A DNA stretch of 30,742 nucleotides from BQJD01 sp965652415 (lineage in GTDB: Bacteria; Pseudomonadota; Gammaproteobacteria; Arenicellales; CAJQKF01), in contig CBFGVH010000028.1 in the NCBI GenBank assembly GCA_965652415.1, positions 1 through 30,742 on the forward strand. Reading direction: 5' to 3'. This document shows, piece by piece, positions 20,554 through 29,670 of the stretch (position 1 is the first letter of the stretch; each line of letters begins with the position of its first letter). Below the pieces are notes generated by a model that saw only the letters and a program-made list of their open reading frames with translations, was not told the DNA's origin and did not search any database. The position numbers were made by a program, and so were the translations under genes.

Positions 20554-22793
20554 TACGCGCCCTGACCCGCCCGGCCGCCGCGATCCTGCTGGCGGCGGTG
20601 GTGCTGGCGACGTCGTTCATGTTCACTCTCGCGGCCCAGGAGGAGGGGCTGTTCGGCGGTTACTACACCGCGCTTCTCGCGTTCAATATCGTCGGGGTGG
20701 TCGCGCTGGCACTGGTCATCGGCGCCAACGTCTGGCGGCTGGCTCGCGAGTTCCGCGCCCAGATTCTCGGCTCGCGCCTGACCCTGAAGCTGATCGCGAC
20801 GTTCGCGCTGTTGAGCCTGATCCCGCTCGCGGTGGTCTACCTGTTCGCCATCCAGTTCCTGAGCAAGAGCGTGGACAGCTGGTTCGACGTGCGCATCGAT
20901 CGCGCACTGGACGATGCCAAGTTGCTCAGCCAGAGTTCGCTGGCGGCCATCAACCAGGACCTGCTGCGGCAGATCCGCGAACAGGCGGGCCTCATCACCG
21001 AGGCCGGCAGCGACGTGCAGATCATCCGCATGCTCGACGAGTTCCGCGAAGCCGGCGACTACTCGGAGATGAGCCTGTACAGCGCCAGCGGCCACATCAT
21101 TGCCTCGAGCGTGGAGGATTCCGGTGCGCTGTTCCCGGACAGCCCCGACAAGTACGTCCTCGCCCGGGTGAGCCGCGGCCAGGAGTACAGCCGCCTGGAG
21201 CCGATGAGCGACGGCGCACTGCAGCTTCGCATCGTGGTTCCACTGCCGAGCGAGGGCATGATCTCCACCGGCCGCTACCTGCAGGCGCTGTACCCGCTGC
21301 CGCTGAGGTTCTCCAAGCTCGGCGCCAGCATCCAGACAGCCTCCGAGGAGTACAAGAAACTCCTGTACCTGCGCGAACCGCTCAAGCTGAGTTTCGTCAT
21401 CACGTTGTCGATGATCGCGCTGATGACCGGCCTGGTCGCGCTGTGGATGGCAATCTATTCCTCGCGGCGAATGATGCGGCCGATGCGCCAACTCGCCGAA
21501 GGCACCAGGCAGGTGGCCGGGGGCGACTACAGCACCCGCCTGATGGAAACCAGCAGCGACGAACTCGGCGTGCTGGTGCGCTCGTTCAACGACATGACGC
21601 GCCAGATCCAGTTCGCCCAGCGCCAGGCGGCGCGCAGCCAGCAGCAGGCCGAGCGCCAGCGCGCCTACCTGGAGACGATACTTGCCCACCTGTCATCCGG
21701 CGTGCTGTCCTTCGACGAGGAGGCGAGGTTGATCAAGTCCAACGAGCGGGCCAACCAGATCCTCGAAACCGACGTGTCGGAGTGGATCAATCTCACCTCG
21801 CGCGATATCGCGGCGCGTTCCCCGTTCAACGCTCCGCTGTTCGAGGTGATCGACAGGGAGATCGAAAGGGACTCTACCGAGTGGCGCTACCAGATCGATC
21901 TCAACCACGGCCGCGGCCGCCAGACCCTGATCGTGCGCGGCACGCGGATCCCGGGTGAGCGCATCGACTTCGGCGGCTACGTCATCGTGTTCGAGGACGT
22001 CACCGAACTGCTGCTCGCCCAGCGCAGCGCGGCGTGGGGTGAAGTGGCCAGGCGCCTCGCCCACGAGATCAAGAATCCGTTGACGCCGATCCAGTTGTCC
22101 GCCGAACGCATCCGGCACAAGTACCTGGACAAGCTGCCCGGTGACGAGCGCGAGACCCTCGACCGGGCCACCCGCACCATCGCCAACCAGGTCGAATCGA
22201 TGAAGCTGATGGTCAACGCCTTCTCGGAGTACGCTCAGCCGGTGCGCACCCGCGCGGTCGAGGTCGATCTGAACCGCCTGATCCAGGACGCGGCGGAACT
22301 GCACCGCGCTCCCGGCGGGCCGTCGATCCGGCTGCAGCTGGACACGAAGCTGCCCCAGGTACTGCTCGACCCGGTGCAGTTCCGGCAGGTGTTCAACAAC
22401 CTGATCATCAACGCCGGCGACGCCATGGACGCAGGCGTCGAGCGGCCGACCATCACCATTTCCACCGCCAGCACCGAGATCGGCGGCCGGCAGTGGATCG
22501 AAATCGTGGTCGCCGACAACGGCCCGGGCTTCCCCGAGGCGCTGCTCGACCGAATATTCGATCCGTATGTCACGTCGAAGAAGAAGGGCACCGGCCTGGG
22601 GCTGGCCATCGTCTACCGCGTCATCGAGGAACACGGCGGCCGCATCCAGGCGGAGAACCGCGCCGGCGGCGGCGCCCTGGTGCGCATCCAGATCCCGCTG
22701 CAGCGACCCTCCCAGCAGCAGCCGACTGTTGCAGGAGGCGACAGCGAAGAAGGGTCGGGTGAACGCCGCGTGGCCGAGCGCGCGCTGTCATGA
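20535..22793 (+). CDS. ntrY: sensor histidine kinase NtrY
   Basis: A membrane sensor kinase of 752 residues, partner of NtrX. Order of parts: two transmembrane helices (about 10-33 and 42-66), a third near 80-105, an extracytoplasmic sensor region to about 284, a fourth helix (285-310), HAMP (about 311-365), a coiled stretch, a PAS-like domain (about 385-490), the dimerisation domain with phosphorylated H510 in RLAHEIKNPLTPIQLSAERI, and the ATPase domain with NNLIINAGDAMDAG, DNGPGFPE and KKGTGLGLAIVYRVIEEHGG. All catalytic boxes are intact. NtrYX responds to nitrogen, redox or envelope signals in different bacteria; the signal here is unknown. I prefer ATG 20535 over GTG 20508, as GGA precedes it. 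The stop overlaps ntrX (ATGA). Confidence 0.94.
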   Translation: MGGRRVIRALTRPAAAILLAAVVLATSFMFTLAAQEEGLFGGYYTALLAFNIVGVVALALVIGANVWRLAREFRAQILGSRLTLKLIATFALLSLIPLAVVYLFAIQFLSKSVDSWFDVRIDRALDDAKLLSQSSLAAINQDLLRQIREQAGLITEAGSDVQIIRMLDEFREAGDYSEMSLYSASGHIIASSVEDSGALFPDSPDKYVLARVSRGQEYSRLEPMSDGALQLRIVVPLPSEGMISTGRYLQALYPLPLRFSKLGASIQTASEEYKKLLYLREPLKLSFVITLSMIALMTGLVALWMAIYSSRRMMRPMRQLAEGTRQVAGGDYSTRLMETSSDELGVLVRSFNDMTRQIQFAQRQAARSQQQAERQRAYLETILAHLSSGVLSFDEEARLIKSNERANQILETDVSEWINLTSRDIAARSPFNAPLFEVIDREIERDSTEWRYQIDLNHGRGRQTLIVRGTRIPGERIDFGGYVIVFEDVTELLLAQRSAAWGEVARRLAHEIKNPLTPIQLSAERIRHKYLDKLPGDERETLDRATRTIANQVESMKLMVNAFSEYAQPVRTRAVEVDLNRLIQDAAELHRAPGGPSIRLQLDTKLPQVLLDPVQFRQVFNNLIINAGDAMDAGVERPTITISTASTEIGGRQWIEIVVADNGPGFPEALLDRIFDPYVTSKKKGTGLGLAIVYRVIEEHGGRIQAENRAGGGALVRIQIPLQRPSQQQPTVAGGDSEEGSGERRVAERALS

Positions 22794-24190
22794 CCAACCA
22801 GACCGCTGTGTCCCCACCCATGAATCGACCGTACATCCTCATCGTCGACGACGAGCCGGACATCCGCAACATCATCAGCGACATCCTCGGCGACGAGGGC
22901 TTCGAGACCGCCGCCGCGGAAAGCGCGGAGCAGGCGCGCGAGATGGTCGCCGAGCGCGAACCCGACCTGGTGCTGCTGGACATCTGGATGCCGGGCACCG
23001 ACGGCATCTCCCTGTTGCGCGAGTGGATTGCGCAGGGGACGACGTCGTCGGTCATCATGATCTCCGGCCACGGCACGGTCGAGACCGCGGTGGAGGCGAT
23101 ACGGATCGGCGCCTACGACTTCCTCGAGAAGCCGCTGTCCACCGCCAAGCTGATGGTCACCGTGGAGCGCGCGATCGAAAACCGCCGACTGCAACAGGAA
23201 AACCGGCGTCTGCGCACGCGGCTCGAGCCGGCCACCAACCTGCTGGGCTCCAGCGACGCCATGCGCCAGCTGCGGGCCAGGATCGAGCGCTTCGCCGCCA
23301 CCGACGGCTGGGTGCTGATCCAGGGTGAGCCCGGCTCGGGCAAAGGCGTTGCGGCGCGCAGCCTGCACCGTCTGAGTGCGCGCAGCGACGGTCCGTTCGT
23401 CGAGGTCAACCTTGCCGCCCTGCCGGCGGAGAACGTTGCCATCGCGCTGTTCGGCAGCGAGAGCGACGATGGCGCCGTGACCACGGGCAGTCTCGAGAAG
23501 GCGAGCGGCGGCACCCTGGTGCTCGACGAGGTCGCCGACCTCGACATGGCGCTGCAGGCCAAGCTGCTCAGCGCCCTGGAGGAGCGCCGCTTCTACCGCG
23601 TGGGTGGACGGCGCGAGGTCACCATCGACGTGCGGGTGATCGCCACCACCAACCAGGACCTGCAACAGAAGATCGACGACGGCCGGTTCCGCCGCGACCT
23701 GTACGACCGTCTCAACCAGCTCACGGTATTCGTCCCGCCCCTTCGCGAGCACCGCGAGGACGTACCCGAGTTCGTCGACGCCATGGTGCGCATTGCCGTC
23801 GACACGGAGGGCTTCGGCTACCGCAAGTTCTCCACCGGCGCCCTCAACGCGCTGCGCAACCACCATTGGCCGGGCAACGTGCGCGAGCTGCAGAACGTCG
23901 TGCATCGGCTGATGCTCGCAGGCGAGGACGAGGAGATCGGCGCCGAGGACGTCCGCGAGGAATTCGCCGGGCGCCGGCGCCCCGGTGCGGCCGCCGGGTA
24001 CCCCGGCTTCGATACCGACCTGCGCGAGGCGCGCGAGGATTTCGAGCGCGCGTACCTGCTCTACCACCTGGAACAGGTCGGCGGCAACATGACCGAGCTT
24101 GCGCACCGCACCGGGCTCGAGCGCACCCACTTGTACCGCAAGCTCAAGGGGCTCGGCATCGATGCCAAGAGCGGCCGCTCCTCGAACTGA
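22790..24190 (+). CDS. ntrX: response regulator NtrX (AAA+ type, lacking a GAFTGA loop)
   Basis: A 466-residue regulator: receiver domain (1-130) with phosphorylation site D64 in LVLLDIWMPG and K114 in FLEKP; AAA+ domain with Walker A GEPGSGKG (179-186) and Walker B TLVLDEVADL (D246, E247); arginine-finger region FRRDLYDRLN; and a C-terminal Fis-type HTH (MTELAHRTGLERTHLYRKL). The sigma-54 contact loop normally reads LFGhxxGAFTGA; here the equivalent stretch is LFGSESDDGAVTTGSLEKA, so GAFTGA is absent. It may therefore control sigma-70 promoters directly or act without sigma-54; this is inference. The start overlaps the ntrY stop (ATGA); an ATG at 22820 is an alternative. trkA follows 27 bases on. 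Confidence 0.94.
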   Translation: MTNQTAVSPPMNRPYILIVDDEPDIRNIISDILGDEGFETAAAESAEQAREMVAEREPDLVLLDIWMPGTDGISLLREWIAQGTTSSVIMISGHGTVETAVEAIRIGAYDFLEKPLSTAKLMVTVERAIENRRLQQENRRLRTRLEPATNLLGSSDAMRQLRARIERFAATDGWVLIQGEPGSGKGVAARSLHRLSARSDGPFVEVNLAALPAENVAIALFGSESDDGAVTTGSLEKASGGTLVLDEVADLDMALQAKLLSALEERRFYRVGGRREVTIDVRVIATTNQDLQQKIDDGRFRRDLYDRLNQLTVFVPPLREHREDVPEFVDAMVRIAVDTEGFGYRKFSTGALNALRNHHWPGNVRELQNVVHRLMLAGEDEEIGAEDVREEFAGRRRPGAAAGYPGFDTDLREAREDFERAYLLYHLEQVGGNMTELAHRTGLERTHLYRKLKGLGIDAKSGRSSN

Positions 24191-24217
24191 CGCGGCCCGG
24201 AGCACGGGGCACGAAAC

Positions 24218-25594
24218 ATGAAGATCGTCATACTCGGGGCCGGACAGGTGGGCGTGTCCATGGCCGAGATCCTCTCGCGCGAGAACAACGACATCACCCT
24301 GGTCGACGTCAACGAGTCGGTGCTCGCGGGGCTCGAGGACCGCATGGACATCAAGACCGTGATCGGCAGCGGCTCGCATCCCGACGTGCTCGAATCCGCC
24401 GGCATTGCCGACGCCGACCTGATGCTGGCGGTCACCGACAAGGACGAGGTCAACATGATCGCCTGCCAGATCGGCTGGACACTGTTCAAGACGCCGAAGA
24501 AGATCGCGCGCATCCGCGCCGCCGAGTACCTGAAATATCCCAGGATCTTCGACAACAGCGCGGTACCCATCGACGTCATCATCGGTCCCGAGGTACTGGT
24601 GACCGAGCAGATACTGCGGCTGATCGAGGCGCCGGGCGCGCTGCAGGTGGTCGAGTTCGCCGGCGGCCGAATCCGGCTCGTCGGACTGCGCGCCTATGCC
24701 GGCGGCCCCATGGTCGGCCACCGCCTGCGCGAACTGCGCCGCCACCTGCCCCGGGTCGACACCCGGGTGGCGGCAATCTACCGCCGGGACAGCGCCATCA
24801 TTCCCACGGGCGACACCGTGATCGAGGCCGGGGACGAGGTGTTCTTCGTCGCCGCCAGCGAGGACATCCCGAAGGTCATGAACGAATTGCGCCCGGTGGA
24901 CAAGACCGGCCGCAAGATCATCCTCGCCGGCGCCGGCAATATCGGCTTCCGGCTCGCCCAGACCCTGGAGAAGTCCAACTACCAGACCAAGCTGATCGAG
25001 TTCGACGAGGCGCGCGCCCGGTTCGTGGCCGAGCGGCTCGATCGCACCGTGGTGCTGCACGGCAACGCCGCCGACGAAGACCTGCTGCAGCAGGCCAATG
25101 TCGAGGATACCGAGGTGTTCTGCGCGCTGACGAACAAGGACGAAGCCAACATTCTCTCGGCCATGCTTGCCAAGAAGCTCGGCGCCCACCGGGTCATGTC
25201 GCTGGTGAACAGCCTCGCCTACGTCGATCTCATACAAAGCAGCATGCTCGACATCGCCCTGTCGCCGCGCCTGGCCACCATCGGCGCGCTTTTGACCCAC
25301 GTGCGCCGCGGCGACGTGGTCCAGGTGGCATCGCTTCGGCGCGGCGCGGCCGAGGCGATCGAGGCCATCGCCCACGGCGATCCGGGAACCTCGCGCGTGG
25401 TCGGCCGCCGGGTGGACGGAATCGACCTGCCGCGCGGGGCCACGCTGGGTGCGATCCTGCGCGGCGACCAGGTGCTGATCGCCCACGACGATACCGTCAT
25501 CGAGGCCGAGGACCACGTCATCATCTTCGTGGCCGACAAGAAGGACCTGCCCACCATCGAGCGCCTGTTCCAGGTATCGGTCACCTTCATCTGA
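24218..25594 (+). CDS. trkA: Trk system potassium uptake regulator TrkA
   Basis: TrkA is the cytoplasmic NAD(H)-binding ring that gates the TrkH potassium channel. The 458-residue protein has two tandem RCK units. The first starts MKIVILGAGQVGVSMAEIL with the dinucleotide site GAGQVG and the acidic end LVDVNE. The second starts at RKIILAGAGNIGFRLAQTL with GAGNIG and LIEFDE. Each is followed by an RCK_C part (ending VIEAGDEVFFVA and VIEAEDHVIIFVA). The length equals E. coli TrkA. The ATG at 24218 is the natural start, though only a weak ribosome site is seen. trkH follows 10 bases after the stop, and ntrX precedes. Confidence 0.97.
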   Translation: MKIVILGAGQVGVSMAEILSRENNDITLVDVNESVLAGLEDRMDIKTVIGSGSHPDVLESAGIADADLMLAVTDKDEVNMIACQIGWTLFKTPKKIARIRAAEYLKYPRIFDNSAVPIDVIIGPEVLVTEQILRLIEAPGALQVVEFAGGRIRLVGLRAYAGGPMVGHRLRELRRHLPRVDTRVAAIYRRDSAIIPTGDTVIEAGDEVFFVAASEDIPKVMNELRPVDKTGRKIILAGAGNIGFRLAQTLEKSNYQTKLIEFDEARARFVAERLDRTVVLHGNAADEDLLQQANVEDTEVFCALTNKDEANILSAMLAKKLGAHRVMSLVNSLAYVDLIQSSMLDIALSPRLATIGALLTHVRRGDVVQVASLRRGAAEAIEAIAHGDPGTSRVVGRRVDGIDLPRGATLGAILRGDQVLIAHDDTVIEAEDHVIIFVADKKDLPTIERLFQVSVTFI

Positions 25595-25604
25595 CGAGTC
25601 AGCG

Positions 25605-27059
25605 ATGCGCCACAAGGTCGTCCTGAAGGTCCTCGGCGTCCTGTTGACGCTGTTCAGCGCCACCCACCTGCCGCCCGCGGCGGTGGCGCTGTGGTTCGGC
25701 GAGACCGGGGTCCTCGTCACCTTTCTCGCCAGCGGCGCGCTCACCCTCGCCACCGGCGTTGTGTGCTGGCTGCCGGTGCGCCGGTTCCATCGCGAGTTGA
25801 AATTTCGCGACGGCTTCCTCGTGGTGGTGCTGTTCTGGACCGGGCTCGCCGCGTTCGGCGCCCTGCCGTTCTACCTGTCCGACCAGGTCGACGCGGGGCT
25901 GACCGACGCCTTCTTCGAGTCGATGTCGGGACTGACCACCACCGGCGCCACCGTGCTCACCGGTCTCGACGAGCTGCCGCGCTCGCTGTTGTACTACCGC
26001 CAGCAGCTGCAATGGCTGGGCGGCATGGGCATCATCGTGCTGGCGGTGGCGGTCATGCCCATGCTCGGCGTCGGCGGCATGCAGCTGTTCCGCGCCGAGA
26101 CCCCGGGGCCGGTCAAGAACACCAAGCTGACGCCGCGCATCACCCAGACCGCCAAGGCCATGTGGCTGATCTACACGGGACTCACCGCGGCCTGCGCCCT
26201 GGGATACCTCGCCGCCGGCATGAGCCTGTTCGACGCCATAGGTCACAGCTTCTCCACGGTGGCCATCGGCGGCTTCTCGACCCACGACGCCAGCCTCGGA
26301 CACTACGACAGCCCGGCCGTGGCCACGGTCGCAACCGTGTTCATGCTGCTGGCCGCGCTGAACTTCGCCCTGCACTTTCTCGCCTTCAGGAGCCGCAACC
26401 CGATGCTCTACCTGCGCGACCCGGAAGCGCGGGCATTCTTCCTGTTCGTCGGCAGCGTGTGCTTGATGGCGGTGGCGACGCTGCTCTACTACGGCACCTA
26501 CGCCGATACCAACGACGCCCTGTGGCGCGGGGTGTTCCACGTGGTGTCCATCGGCACCACCACCGGCTTCACCAGCGGCGGCTTCCACTTCTGGCCCACC
26601 TTCCTGCCGGTCATGCTGATCATGATGAGTGCGGTCGGCGGATGCGCCACCTCGACCGCCGGCGGCATGAAGGTCATCCGCGTGGTGCTGCTTTACAAGC
26701 AGGGACGGCGCGAGATCCAGCACCTGATCCATCCCCAGGCGGTGGTGCCGGTCAAGCTCGGCGCGCGCCCGGTGCCCGACCCGGTAATCAACGCCGTTTG
26801 GGGTTTCCTGGCGCTTTACATCCTGTCGTACGTGATCGCCTCGCTGGCCATGACCGCCACCGGCGCCGACCTCGTCACCGCCTTCTCGGCGGTGACGGCC
26901 TGCCTCAACAACCTCGGACCGGGTCTCGGCGAGGTCACCGACAACTACGCCTCGATCAGCGCCGCCGGCAAGTGGCTGCTCGCGTTCACCATGCTGCTCG
27001 GGCGACTGGAGCTGTTCACCCTGCTGGTGCTGTTCACGCGCAGCTACTGGGTCAGCTGA
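25605..27059 (+). CDS. trkH: Trk potassium transporter membrane subunit TrkH
   Basis: The inner-membrane K+ channel subunit, 484 residues, with about ten hydrophobic helices in four MPM repeats. The four selectivity-filter loops can be picked out: SGLTTTGATVL (first), TVAIGGFSTHD (second), GTTTGFTSGGF (third) and ACLNNLGPGLG (fourth). HWPGN-like or other odd insertions are absent, and the length is normal. It follows trkA by 10 bases, so channel and gate are made together. The stop overlaps the 3' end of the opposing GT9 gene by eight bases, and no terminator hairpin is visible between the two convergent units. Confidence 0.96.
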   Translation: MRHKVVLKVLGVLLTLFSATHLPPAAVALWFGETGVLVTFLASGALTLATGVVCWLPVRRFHRELKFRDGFLVVVLFWTGLAAFGALPFYLSDQVDAGLTDAFFESMSGLTTTGATVLTGLDELPRSLLYYRQQLQWLGGMGIIVLAVAVMPMLGVGGMQLFRAETPGPVKNTKLTPRITQTAKAMWLIYTGLTAACALGYLAAGMSLFDAIGHSFSTVAIGGFSTHDASLGHYDSPAVATVATVFMLLAALNFALHFLAFRSRNPMLYLRDPEARAFFLFVGSVCLMAVATLLYYGTYADTNDALWRGVFHVVSIGTTTGFTSGGFHFWPTFLPVMLIMMSAVGGCATSTAGGMKVIRVVLLYKQGRREIQHLIHPQAVVPVKLGARPVPDPVINAVWGFLALYILSYVIASLAMTATGADLVTAFSAVTACLNNLGPGLGEVTDNYASISAAGKWLLAFTMLLGRLELFTLLVLFTRSYWVS

Positions 27060-28092
27060 CCGGTTCCGGCACCCGGTCGGGACCGCCCTGTCCGACGCCG
27101 GCGATCTCCGCGAGGGCATCGAGCACGGCATCCACGCCAATGGCGTCGATGCAGCGACGCGGGCAGCGGCGCCGGTAGCAGATGCAGCAATCGACATCGG
27201 CGCGCAACACCGCGCGCGGCCCATCCGTCGGCGCCACGCGCGACTCCGCAGTGGGACCGAACAGCGCCACCACGGGCGTGCGACAGGCCCATGCCAGGTG
27301 CATGGCGAAACTGTCGCCGCTGACAACCGCGCGCGCGCCTTCGACGACGGCGGCGAAGGTTTCAAGATCGAGTGCGCCGCACAGGTTGACGACGGCGGCA
27401 GCCGGAAGGCGGGAGAGAAACTCTTCGACCGCCGCCCGGTCTGCGGCAGCGCCGGTGACGACCGGGACCACGCCGGCAGGCAGCGCGCGGACCAGGGCGG
27501 CGTAGCTGTCGAGCGGCCAGTTCTTGCTCGGCCAGCGAGTGAACGGGCTCAGAACCAGGTAGTCGCGCCCAGCGAGACCGGCTTCTTCCAGCAGCTCCGC
27601 GGCCCGCTCTCGTGCCGCCGGCGGGGTGAAGAACTCCACGCCCGCGTCGCCGGCGTCGATGCCGGCCATTTCGAGCACCCTGGACATCTCGACCAGGGCG
27701 TGCAGTTCGCGATCTCGAAAACCGGCCACGAACGGCCAGTTGCCCTTGACGAAGCGACGCCCGGCACGCGCGCCGTACAGGAACAGTACCGACTTCCACC
27801 GTCCCTGCAAGTCGATCGCAAGATCGTAACGCCGCGCCCGCACCGCGGCCATGACCTGGTACAGGTGCCGCAGCGTCCACGCCGGGCGGCGCCACCACTG
27901 GCGCTTCACCCGGTAGCGCTCGAACTCGATGATCTCGTCGACGTACGGGTTGTGACGGAAGATACCTGCCGAGGTGTCGGCGGTGAGGAGCGTGAGGTGG
28001 CAATGCGGGTATTGCCGCTTGATGGCGCGCACGTGGCCGGTGGCGTGCAGCACGTCGCCGAGCGAGGTCTGCTTGATGACCAGTATGTTCAC
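27052..28092 (-). CDS. glycosyltransferase family 9 (heptosyltransferase-like)
   Basis: A 346-residue GT9 protein of the heptosyltransferase type, which acts on lipopolysaccharide or other surface glycolipids at the cytoplasmic face of the inner membrane. It starts NILVIKQTSLGDVLHATGHV, the GT9 signature, and later shows DLQGRWKSVLF, LSPFTRWPSKNWP, VNLCGALDL, GDSFAMHLAWACRTPVVALF and GPTAESRVAP. The C-terminal cysteine cluster CCICYRRRCPRRCIDAI, common in the family, is near residue 305. The start is a GTG at 28092, overlapping the stop of the acyltransferase gene by four bases. It is the last gene of the cassette. The sugar and acceptor are not deducible. Confidence 0.92.
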   Translation of the reverse strand: MNILVIKQTSLGDVLHATGHVRAIKRQYPHCHLTLLTADTSAGIFRHNPYVDEIIEFERYRVKRQWWRRPAWTLRHLYQVMAAVRARRYDLAIDLQGRWKSVLFLYGARAGRRFVKGNWPFVAGFRDRELHALVEMSRVLEMAGIDAGDAGVEFFTPPAARERAAELLEEAGLAGRDYLVLSPFTRWPSKNWPLDSYAALVRALPAGVVPVVTGAAADRAAVEEFLSRLPAAAVVNLCGALDLETFAAVVEGARAVVSGDSFAMHLAWACRTPVVALFGPTAESRVAPTDGPRAVLRADVDCCICYRRRCPRRCIDAIGVDAVLDALAEIAGVGQGGPDRVPEPVS

Positions 28093-29033
28093 GCGCCCTG
28101 CCCCGGCCTGACCAGGTGCTCGTACGGCGACGGCGCGCCGCCGGGGCGGGTGCGAAACCAGCGCAGCGTCCACATGTACTGGGCGGGCGCCAGCCGCACC
28201 CGCTCCTCGAGGGCGGTGTTCACCCGCGCAGCGTCGGCAATCTCGTCGCCCGCAGGAAAGTCGTCGAGCGACGCGCCGATCTCCACGGTGTAGCGCCCGC
28301 TCGCCGGATCGAGCCACGTGATCACCGGGAACACGAGGGCGCCGGTAATTCGCGCCAGGCGCGCCACCGAGGTCAACGTCGCCGTGGGCACACCGAAGAA
28401 CGGCGCGAACACGCTGTGCTCCGGCCCGAAATCCTCGTCCGGGATGAAGTAGCACTGGCGCCCGGCGCGAATCGCGCGCACCAGCGGCCGCAGGCCCTCG
28501 TCGCGCATCACCATCGTCGCTCCCATGCGCTCGCGGCCGCGGCGGAGCATCCAGTTGAGCAGCGCGTCGGGCGCGCGTTTCATCATGGACACCGTGGGAT
28601 GGCGACGGGACAGCACGATGCCGCCCAGGTCCATGCCCACCGCATGCGGCGTGATCAGGATGACGGCGCGGCCTTCGCGATGCGCGGCATCGAGCGCCTC
28701 GACGCCTTTCATCCGCACCCAGCGTTCGAGTCGCGCAGGCGAACCCCACCACGCCAGGCCGAAGTCGACGACGTTGCGCCCGTAGTGCTCGAAATGCTCG
28801 AGCACCAGCGCATCGCGCGCCGCCTCGTCCAGTTCCGGGAAGCAGAAATCGACATTGATGCGGGCGATGGCGCGGCGCTTGGGGTTGCGCCGGTGAAAGA
28901 GCCGACCGAGGGCCGCGCCCAGGCCGAGCGCCGCGCGCCGGGGCATCAGGAAGGTAGCGCCGATCAGCACCAGCAGCAGCCAGGTGCCGGCATGGCGCGG
29001 ATGCAGGAAATCGATGGCGAATCGCTCAGCCAT
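28089..29033 (-). CDS. LpxL/HtrB-like lysophospholipid/lipid A acyltransferase
   Basis: A 314-residue member of the LpxL/LpxM family (PF03279), which adds secondary acyl chains to lipid A or related lipids at the inner membrane. One N-terminal hydrophobic helix (about 16-32) would anchor it. The catalytic HX4D motif is in ITPHAVGMDLGG (H130, D135). Later family elements are MMKRAPDALLNWMLRRGRER, FIPDEDFGPEHSVFAPFFGV, PVITWLDPASGRYTV and the end YMWTLRWFRTRPGG. The ATG at 29033 overlaps the upstream stop by eight bases. Because it sits among glycosyltransferases rather than with lpx genes, it may acylate a glycolipid other than lipid A; that is inference. Confidence 0.92.
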   Translation of the reverse strand: MAERFAIDFLHPRHAGTWLLLVLIGATFLMPRRAALGLGAALGRLFHRRNPKRRAIARINVDFCFPELDEAARDALVLEHFEHYGRNVVDFGLAWWGSPARLERWVRMKGVEALDAAHREGRAVILITPHAVGMDLGGIVLSRRHPTVSMMKRAPDALLNWMLRRGRERMGATMVMRDEGLRPLVRAIRAGRQCYFIPDEDFGPEHSVFAPFFGVPTATLTSVARLARITGALVFPVITWLDPASGRYTVEIGASLDDFPAGDEIADAARVNTALEERVRLAPAQYMWTLRWFRTRPGGAPSPYEHLVRPGQGA

Positions 29034-29670
29034 GGGTCACTCGCTCGGCGGCGAGGAAGTCCGCCAGGGGTGCGAACGAGCGCGCCACGGCTTGCAGGTC
29101 CCCGGGAGTGTCGATGTCACGCGCCGGCGGCAGGAGTTCGAACGACACGTTCAGCCGCGCCGCGTTTTCGAGAACCTGCCCGAGCACCCCGACGCCGCTC
29201 CAGTTCACGCCTGCGAACAGGTGCCGGGCGGGGCGGGCGAGGCCAACAAGATAGAAGCCGCCGTCGTCCGCCGGGCCGATCACGTTGAGGCCCTCCCGGA
29301 GCATCTGCGCGGCGAGCCGCAGCACGGCGCCGTCGAGATGGGGAACGTCCGAGCCCAGCACTGCCGCCGGGCCCGGCGCCGAGGCAAGCGCCGCCGCCAT
29401 CCGCTCGCCAAGGTCGGCGCCGCGCTGACCGACCATCTCGATATCCGGCAAGTCGCTGAACCTGTCCGCGGCCTGGGGCGGCCACAGCGCCAGGCGAAGC
29501 GGTCCCGGCCAGTTGGCGCGCGCGTTGGCCGCCGACCAGCCGATCATGCACCGCGCCAGGCGCGCCGCGCCGGCCGCGCCGAGCATCGGCGCCAGCCGCG
29601 TCTTGGCGCGGGCCTCGACCGGTTCGCGGGCGAACAGGAACAACACCGGGTTCTCGTCAACGCGCGTCAC
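29026..29670 (-). CDS. small GT-A fold transferase, DUF2064 / TIGR04282 type (rSAM/selenodomain-associated)
   Basis: A 214-residue protein that resembles CofC/MobA-type nucleotidyl or glycosyl transferases. Features are LFAREPVEARAKTRLAPMLG (12-31), GQRGADLGERMAAAL, AVLGSDVPHLD, IGPADDGGFYLVGL and DIDTPGDL near the C-terminus, as in the TIGR04282 family (transferase 1, rSAM/selenodomain-associated). Its biochemical activity is not established. The start is a GTG at 29670, lying inside the end of the upstream gene (14-base overlap), and no ribosome site is visible, so it probably depends on coupling. No radical SAM or selenodomain gene lies inside this window. Confidence 0.88.
   Translation of the reverse strand: MTRVDENPVLFLFAREPVEARAKTRLAPMLGAAGAARLARCMIGWSAANARANWPGPLRLALWPPQAADRFSDLPDIEMVGQRGADLGERMAAALASAPGPAAVLGSDVPHLDGAVLRLAAQMLREGLNVIGPADDGGFYLVGLARPARHLFAGVNWSGVGVLGQVLENAARLNVSFELLPPARDIDTPGDLQAVARSFAPLADFLAAERVTHG

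Noticed and set aside
22613..25753. Minus-strand open frame of 1046 codons
   Set aside because: It is the antisense of ntrY, ntrX and trkA, which have complete family motifs; composition is typical of a shadow frame.
27060..27200. Bidirectional terminator between trkH and the GT9 gene
   Set aside because: The genes overlap by eight bases and no hairpin with a T tract is visible on either strand.
25599..27365. Minus-strand open frame of 588 codons
   Set aside because: Antisense of trkH; rich in His, Gln, Gly and Arg without a domain.
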